Below are positions 50,848 to 55,468 of a DNA stretch of 55,468 nucleotides, one piece after another. Both the position numbers and the translations under genes were made by a program. The stretch's first letter is position 1, and the number at the start of each line of letters is the position of its first letter. The notes beneath the pieces are model-generated. The model saw only the letters and a program-made list of their open reading frames with translations. It did no database searches and was not told the DNA's origin. Source of the stretch: Myxococcota bacterium (GTDB lineage: Bacteria; Myxococcota_A; UBA9160; SMWR01); assembly GCA_039030075.1 (NCBI GenBank), contig JBCCEW010000033.1:1-55468 (forward strand), written 5' to 3'.

Positions 50848-51650
50848 CCGGGGCAAGGTTCCTGGCGGCGAGCCTCGCGCTCGCCGCCGCGGGCGGTCCG
50901 TCATCCCCGGCGCACGCCGGCTTCGACGATCCCGGGCTCCTGCCCTCGGAGATGGTCGCGTGGGCGACGGGTGTCGACGAGACCGTGCGCGGTCCCCAGG
51001 ACATCGCCAACCCCACCGGCCCACTCGCCAGTCTGGGCATGCCCGTGATGGCGCTCGGGCCGGCGGCCTTCGACAACATGGATGTCGTCTCCCTGGGAGA
51101 CGGTGGCCACATCACCGTCACCTTCGATGAGCCCATCGTCGACCTCGAGGGCGACGACTTCGCGGTGTTCGAGAACGGCTTCTTCTCGGGGCCGGGGCTC
51201 TTCGCGGAGTTCGCTTTCATCGAGGTCTCGAGCGACGGCGTCTCCTTCGCGCGTTTCCCCTCGGAGACGCTGAACATGACGCCGGTGCCGTCCTTCGCAG
51301 TCATCGATCCCTTCGACTACGACTTCGCAGGCGACCAGCCGCTGGGTCTCGGCACGGGCTTCGACCTGGCCGACCTGGCGGGAGATCCGCTGGTCGTCGC
51401 CGGGACGGTGGACCTCTTCGACGTGGCCTTCGTGCGGGTGGTCGATGTCGTCGGCAACGGATCGACCGTCGACGCGTTCGGGGCCCCGGTCTACGACCCT
51501 TACCCGACGGCGTTCCCGTCGGGCGGGTTCGACCTGGACGCGGTGGGCGTCGTCCACCCGCTGCCCGAGCCCGGCGCCGCAACGGGGCTCGCTGCGAGCG
51601 GGCTGGTCCTGCTCGTGCTGCATGGGCGGCGTCGCATCCGCGGGTGCTAG
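50844..51650 (+). CDS. PEP-CTERM surface protein, candidate B12-uptake component
   Basis: 268 aa from GTG at 50844, overlapping the previous stop (GTGA). Signal peptide (FLAASLALAAAGGPSSPAHA), then a beta-rich body: VVSLGDGGHITVTFDEPIVDLEGDDFAVFENGF, FAFIEVSSDGVSFARFPSETLN and FDVAFVRVVDVVGNG. Proteins of this type are usually annotated only as cell-surface protein. The C-terminus LPEPGAATGLAASGLVLLVLHGRRR is a PEP-CTERM-like tail. Its position inside a riboswitch-controlled B12 operon suggests ligand capture or a scaffold for the receptor. No characterised homologue is known to me. Confidence 0.8.
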   Translation: MTGARFLAASLALAAAGGPSSPAHAGFDDPGLLPSEMVAWATGVDETVRGPQDIANPTGPLASLGMPVMALGPAAFDNMDVVSLGDGGHITVTFDEPIVDLEGDDFAVFENGFFSGPGLFAEFAFIEVSSDGVSFARFPSETLNMTPVPSFAVIDPFDYDFAGDQPLGLGTGFDLADLAGDPLVVAGTVDLFDVAFVRVVDVVGNGSTVDAFGAPVYDPYPTAFPSGGFDLDAVGVVHPLPEPGAATGLAASGLVLLVLHGRRRIRGC

Positions 51651-53650
51651 CGCGCGTCCGGCGCCGGCTCCGGGACGGGCCTCTCGTCGTCCTCCTCCTC
51701 GGGCTGCCTCTCGCAGGCACGGCCCAGGCGCCCGAGGAGGAGCTCCGCGACGAAGAGCCCGTCGGTGAGATCGTGGTACGGGGCGTGCGGCCCGGCGCGC
51801 TCCCCCGCGTTCCCACGGCGTCGAGCGACATCGTGGAGACCGACGACTTCGAGGCCGAGAACAAGACCCTCGCCGAGCTGCTCGACGGGCTGAGTGGCGT
51901 TCGGGTACGGCGCTTCGGCGGACGCGGCGAGGCGGCCGAGCTCTCGATCCGGGGATCGACCGCGAACCAGGTGGTCCTCACCCTGGACGGCGTGCCCGTC
52001 AACAACGCCCTCACGGGCCTCGCCGACCCGAACGACTATTGCCTGCCGCAGGTGGAGAGGGTCGCGGTGACACGAGGCGCGGGATCCTCTCAGGTCGGGA
52101 GTGGCGCGATCGGCGGCGTGATCGATCTCACCACCCGGTCGACGAGCGATGCGCCCACGACGGCGGTCACCTTCTCGGGAGGCGCCTTCGACACCTACGA
52201 GGGTTCGATCCGCCACGCGCGACCCCTCGGCGAGCTGGGGCTCCAGCTCGGCTACTGCGGCCTCACGACCGAGGGCGACTTCGAGTTCGCGCGGCCGACC
52301 CAGGTGGTGGCCGGTATCCCCATCGAATTCGAACCCGACGTCGCGACCCGGCTGAACAACGACCGGGTCCGCCACGGCGGGAACCTGGCACTCTCACATC
52401 CGCTCGGCATCGGCGAGCTTCGCCTGCGCAGCCTGTTCTCCTACGTCGACGGGGGGGCACCCGGCATCGACTCGGGGAATGGCCCCACCGCAGGGCAGGC
52501 GCTGGAAGCGCGCCGGCGCAACTGGTCCGCGCTGACCATCGCCGATTGGGAGGGCGTCGGCTTCCTGGAGGACACGCCGCTCCTCCGCGCGCATCACCGC
52601 TTCGAGGAACTGCGCTTCGAGAACCCCATGCCGGCACTCGGTGCCCCCATCGACACCCGCGCGCGCGTGCAGACCTACGGCGTCCAGGCGAGGGACGAGT
52701 GGGAGCCCCGGGTGCTCGGCAACGCACAGCACTTCCGCATCTTCGCCGACGGGACCCGGGACGAGCTGCGCGACGCCGACCAACGCAACCGACAACGCAA
52801 CCGCGGCGGCGTCGGCACAGAGTCGACGCTGCGGGCGCTGAAGGAGCGTGTCGTCCTGTCCGCGAGTGTCCGCCTCGATGGCGCCGACGGCTTCCGCAGG
52901 GCTTGGCTCCCGAGCGGAGGCCTCGCTGTGACGCCCGTGCCTTGGCTCCGCCTGCGCGGAAACGTGTCTCGTGCGTACCGCGTGCCGAACTTCAACGAGC
53001 TCTTCCTGCCGGATCAGGGGTTCATCCGAGGCAACCCGAACCTCGAGCCCGAGGACGCGATCAACGCCGACGTCGGCGCGGAGTTCCTGCTCGAAGCGCT
53101 CGGTCCGCTGCGCCGGGTGCGTCTCCGTGCGGCGCTCTTCCGGCGCGAGATCGAGGAGTCGATCGTGTGGGTGCTGGTGAGTCCGTTCACCGTGGCGCCC
53201 ATCAACACGGGCGATGCCACGGTCGAGGGAATCGAACTCTCCGGTTCGGTCTCCCTGTCACGTTTTCTCACGGTCTCAGCCCAGCACACGCACATCGATT
53301 CGGAGCGGGACGAGACCGGCAAGGAGCTCCCCGGACAACCCGAGTTCGAGACCTTCGGCCGGGTCGAGGTCGGCTTCCCGGACGTGGTGAAGCTCGTGGG
53401 CGAAGTGCAGGACACGGGCGAAATCCTCGTGAACGAGGGCGGCGGACGTCGCCTGCCCGCGCGCACGGTCTGGAACGCCAGTGTCTCGCTGAACCTCGCC
53501 GCCTGGTCTCCCCTGCAACGCTTCACGCGCGCACGCAGCCTGTGGGTCTTCTTCGAGATCGACAACATCGGCGACGTCGCCGTGCGCGACAGCCTCTCGT
53601 TTCCCCAGCCCGGACGGAACGCGAGCGCCGGCTTCGAGGCCCGCTGGTGA
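51644..53650 (+). CDS. btuB: TonB-dependent outer-membrane receptor, BtuB-like
   Basis: 668 aa from GTG at 51644, overlapping the previous gene by 7 nt. Signal peptide (GPLVVLLLGLPLAGTAQA), a TonB-box-like GEIVVRG, and a plug domain: LAELLDGLSGVRVRRFGGRGEAAELSIRGSTANQVVLTLDGVPVN through VAVTRGAGSSQVGSGAIGGVIDLTTR. A ~500-residue beta-barrel follows, including SRAYRVPNFNELFLPDQGFIRGNPNLEPE, and the protein ends in an aromatic residue (FEARW). The length and the upstream B12 riboswitch support cobalamin as ligand. The inner-membrane BtuCD/BtuF genes are not in the window. Confidence 0.88.
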   Translation: MLARVRRRLRDGPLVVLLLGLPLAGTAQAPEEELRDEEPVGEIVVRGVRPGALPRVPTASSDIVETDDFEAENKTLAELLDGLSGVRVRRFGGRGEAAELSIRGSTANQVVLTLDGVPVNNALTGLADPNDYCLPQVERVAVTRGAGSSQVGSGAIGGVIDLTTRSTSDAPTTAVTFSGGAFDTYEGSIRHARPLGELGLQLGYCGLTTEGDFEFARPTQVVAGIPIEFEPDVATRLNNDRVRHGGNLALSHPLGIGELRLRSLFSYVDGGAPGIDSGNGPTAGQALEARRRNWSALTIADWEGVGFLEDTPLLRAHHRFEELRFENPMPALGAPIDTRARVQTYGVQARDEWEPRVLGNAQHFRIFADGTRDELRDADQRNRQRNRGGVGTESTLRALKERVVLSASVRLDGADGFRRAWLPSGGLAVTPVPWLRLRGNVSRAYRVPNFNELFLPDQGFIRGNPNLEPEDAINADVGAEFLLEALGPLRRVRLRAALFRREIEESIVWVLVSPFTVAPINTGDATVEGIELSGSVSLSRFLTVSAQHTHIDSERDETGKELPGQPEFETFGRVEVGFPDVVKLVGEVQDTGEILVNEGGGRRLPARTVWNASVSLNLAAWSPLQRFTRARSLWVFFEIDNIGDVAVRDSLSFPQPGRNASAGFEARW

Positions 53651-55194
53651 GGTGGGCCCTCCTCCAGCGCGCGCGGCCCGGCGCCGCCCTCGCCCTCGCT
53701 GCGCTCGTCGCACTCGGTTGTGAGGGATCCGGCAGCAGCGGCGGCGGACTCGAGGTCTCGAACGAGCCGATCGCGCCGAACTGCACCCCCTTTGCCTCCC
53801 AGTTCCCTTCCGGCATGGTGCTGCTCGCGTCGGGTCGCGCGATCGCCTCTCAAGATCGGCCGGAGGCACTGCTCTCCTTCGACCTCGAGGGCAATGCCCC
53901 GGCGCTCCGCGCTGTCGACACGATTGGACCCGACAGCGACCTCGACGGGGTGGACGACCGCCTTGGGAACCCGATCGGGCTGCCCATCGCCCCGCGCCTG
54001 GGAGAGCTCAATCTCGCGCCCGACGGCACCGCCCTGCTGTCGACCAGCAACTATGAGCAGGTGCTGCTGCGCTGGACGTCTCCACTCGGTCCGCGCCTGA
54101 TCGAGATTGCGACGCCTCTGGGCCTCGACGTGTTCTACCCCGGACTCCCGGCGCCAGGCGGCTCCTCCATGCGCGCCGGGGTCTCGACCCTCGCCTGCGT
54201 GTCGCCGCCGGACCCCTTCGACTCCGGCGGCCAGGCGATCGGTGCCAGCTGCAATCCCAGCGCGCCGAGTTTCCTCACGAGCTTCACCGCGGGAGCGGCG
54301 GTCGTCGGCGGGCACCTGTTCGTCGCCACCTCGAACCTGGACGTCTTCGTGGACCGCTTCCGCCCCGGGACCGTGCTCGTCTACGACTGGGACGACACCG
54401 GTCCGCTGCTGCGCGTCGCGCCCGACGCGGCAACGCCCGTGCTCTTCACTACCGCGTTCAACCCCACGAGCGTCGCCCCCTTCACCACGCCCGGCGGACG
54501 CAACCTCGCGCTGGTGACCGCCACGGGGTCGATCGGCGCCGGCGTGGGAACCTCCAACGTGCGCACGGAAGGAGCCGTCGACGTGATCGACGCCGACACA
54601 CTGCGCATCGTGGCCACCATTCCGCTCGGATTCGCCGGGCCCTCCTACGATCCGGTGGCGATCGACCCGAGTGGCTCGGTCGCGCTCCTCGGGGCGACCT
54701 CGACCCGCCATCTCTTCGCCATCGATCTGCGCCCACTCGACGATCCAAACCTGTATCTCGGCGGGCCACCGGTCGTGCTCGATGGGCTGAGCGTCGGCTT
54801 CCCCGACGCGCGCATCTTCGACGCCGACCGACCCCTCGTGCTGCCGGACCGCCCCGATGGTGCGCCGGCCGTGGAATGCGACGGCTTCACCTTCACCGCC
54901 TGGAACGACGCGGGCGACGCGGCCTTCGCGACGGACTGGTGCGACGGCACGATCAGCACCCTGCGCGTCACGATCGCGCCGAGCGATCCCGTGCCCTTCC
55001 CGCGCGACCGGTTCGAAGTGACCGGACGGCTCGACTCCTTCGCGACGAGGCTGTCGCTGGGGCTGCTCCGGGCGCCGTCGCGTCCGCGCGTACGTCCCGG
55101 CATGCCGGGCATCGACTACCGCGGACCCGACGTCTTCGTGCTGATCGGCGACCCAGACGCGCAGATCTGTGCGCTGCGGATCGAGTCGCCGTAG
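53647..55194 (+). CDS. Beta-propeller-like lipoprotein (BtuG-like candidate)
   Basis: 515 aa from GTG at 53647 (GTGA overlap with the receptor stop). Lipoprotein signal with LVALGC (Cys25). The mature protein has blade-like repeats: LLSFDLEGNAPALRAVDTIG, GELNLAPDGTALLSTSNYEQVLLRW, GHLFVATSNLD, and VDVIDADTLRIVATIPLGFAGPSYDPVAIDPSGSVALLGATSTRHLFAIDL, the last being YncE-like. In Bacteroides the surface lipoprotein BtuG is a beta-propeller that binds B12 very tightly and caps BtuB. The same gene order (receptor next to propeller lipoprotein) under a B12 riboswitch supports an analogous role here. Sequence similarity to BtuG itself was not tested. Confidence 0.8.
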   Translation: MRWALLQRARPGAALALAALVALGCEGSGSSGGGLEVSNEPIAPNCTPFASQFPSGMVLLASGRAIASQDRPEALLSFDLEGNAPALRAVDTIGPDSDLDGVDDRLGNPIGLPIAPRLGELNLAPDGTALLSTSNYEQVLLRWTSPLGPRLIEIATPLGLDVFYPGLPAPGGSSMRAGVSTLACVSPPDPFDSGGQAIGASCNPSAPSFLTSFTAGAAVVGGHLFVATSNLDVFVDRFRPGTVLVYDWDDTGPLLRVAPDAATPVLFTTAFNPTSVAPFTTPGGRNLALVTATGSIGAGVGTSNVRTEGAVDVIDADTLRIVATIPLGFAGPSYDPVAIDPSGSVALLGATSTRHLFAIDLRPLDDPNLYLGGPPVVLDGLSVGFPDARIFDADRPLVLPDRPDGAPAVECDGFTFTAWNDAGDAAFATDWCDGTISTLRVTIAPSDPVPFPRDRFEVTGRLDSFATRLSLGLLRAPSRPRVRPGMPGIDYRGPDVFVLIGDPDAQICALRIESP

Positions 55195-55215
55195 CGAGAA
55201 GCAGCGCGCGATCGC

Positions 55216-55468
55216 CTAGAGCGCCTCGCCGAACAGCGCCTTCACCCGCGTCCACGCATCCGCCGCGGCTTCCTTCTGATAGGTGCCGCGCTGGTCACAG
55301 AAAAAGCCGTGATCGGCGCCGGGGTAGACGACCACCTCGGAGTCCACGTTCCCCGAGCCCAGGGCCGACTTGATCGTGGCGACCTGGTCTTCGGGGATCA
55401 TGCCGTCCTCGGCGCCGAACAGGCAGACGATCTTGCCGCGGATCTTCGGCGTGCGGCTCACCGTCGAC
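55216..55468 (-). CDS. Dienelactone hydrolase-like protein, C-terminal fragment (runs off right edge)
   Basis: Only the last ~83 residues are present; the frame is open to the right edge. KIRGKIVCLFGAEDGMIPEDQVATIKSAL carries the catalytic Asp region and VVVYPGADHGFFCDQRGTYQKEAAADAWTR the catalytic His (DHGF), as in dienelactone hydrolases. It is convergent with the B12 operon (21-bp gap), with no clear terminator between them. Confidence 0.85.
   Translation of the reverse strand, partial: STVSRTPKIRGKIVCLFGAEDGMIPEDQVATIKSALGSGNVDSEVVVYPGADHGFFCDQRGTYQKEAAADAWTRVKALFGEAL

Overview
This is a GC-rich, very gene-dense chromosomal window with about 47 protein genes. Many neighbours overlap by 4 nt (ATGA or GTGA), and GTG starts are common. 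I saw no tRNA, rRNA, insertion sequence, prophage or CRISPR array. The gene content suggests an aerobic, Gram-negative, uncultured deltaproteobacterium-like organism (Myxococcota, Binatota or a relative). It combines many acyl-CoA and SDR enzymes, a Coq4-type quinone gene, c-type cytochrome lipoproteins, PEP-CTERM (exosortase) proteins, a TonB receptor and spinster-type MFS transporters. The taxonomic placement is inference; no marker gene here settles it.

Layout. 1-5.7 kb (minus): a cell-envelope cluster with a RoxA/MauG-like di-haem c lipoprotein, a mono-haem lipoprotein, a DUF2235 hydrolase with C-terminal membrane segments, and the start of a secreted protein. 5.8-8.2 kb: two coupled small membrane proteins, then a phytanoyl-CoA dioxygenase-like gene divergent from a TetR regulator, with a perfect 16-bp palindrome abutting the TetR start codon. 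8.2-9.6 kb (minus): class I DAHP synthase preceded by an unusually clear attenuator, namely a 40-aa leader peptide packed with Phe/Trp/Tyr codons followed by a 12-bp-stem terminator with a U tract. 9.6-14.4 kb (minus): a pectinacetylesterase/Notum-like lipoprotein or secreted hydrolase, an SDR and two MFS transporters. 14.4-22.3 kb (plus): crotonase, DUF1214 protein, sulfotransferase, malonyl-CoA-synthetase-like ligase and a large winged-helix/ATPase regulator. 22.4-26.3 kb (plus): Coq4-like protein, GPH symporter, small lipoprotein and a repeat/peptidoglycan-binding secreted protein with a strong terminator. 26.3-33.2 kb: two methyltransferases, a MaoC hydratase, a thioesterase-like protein, and a DUF255 / enoyl-CoA hydratase / SDR operon. 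33.3-41 kb: nitroreductase, Rmd-like reductase, PrmA, an aminopeptidase-like lipoprotein and a MoxR-DUF58-transglutaminase operon. 41-48.2 kb (minus): PilZ, QueE, a 929-aa DHH-like protein with a long arginine/acid-rich linker, an unknown 398-aa protein, CutA, a dNTPase and a small membrane protein. 48.5-49.6 kb: an alanine/serine-glyoxylate aminotransferase.

49.6-55.2 kb is the most interesting region. A cobalamin riboswitch with a plausible Shine-Dalgarno-sequestering expression platform precedes a four-gene, translationally coupled operon. It encodes a DUF4465 protein with a PEP-CTERM tail, a second PEP-CTERM surface protein, a BtuB-like TonB receptor and a beta-propeller-like lipoprotein. 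This resembles the surface vitamin B12 capture systems of gut Bacteroidetes (BtuB with BtuG and BtuH), but with exosortase-type C-terminal sorting tails on two components. I propose it as a previously undescribed cobalamin-scavenging arrangement outside Bacteroidetes. The right edge holds the C-terminus of a dienelactone-hydrolase-like protein.
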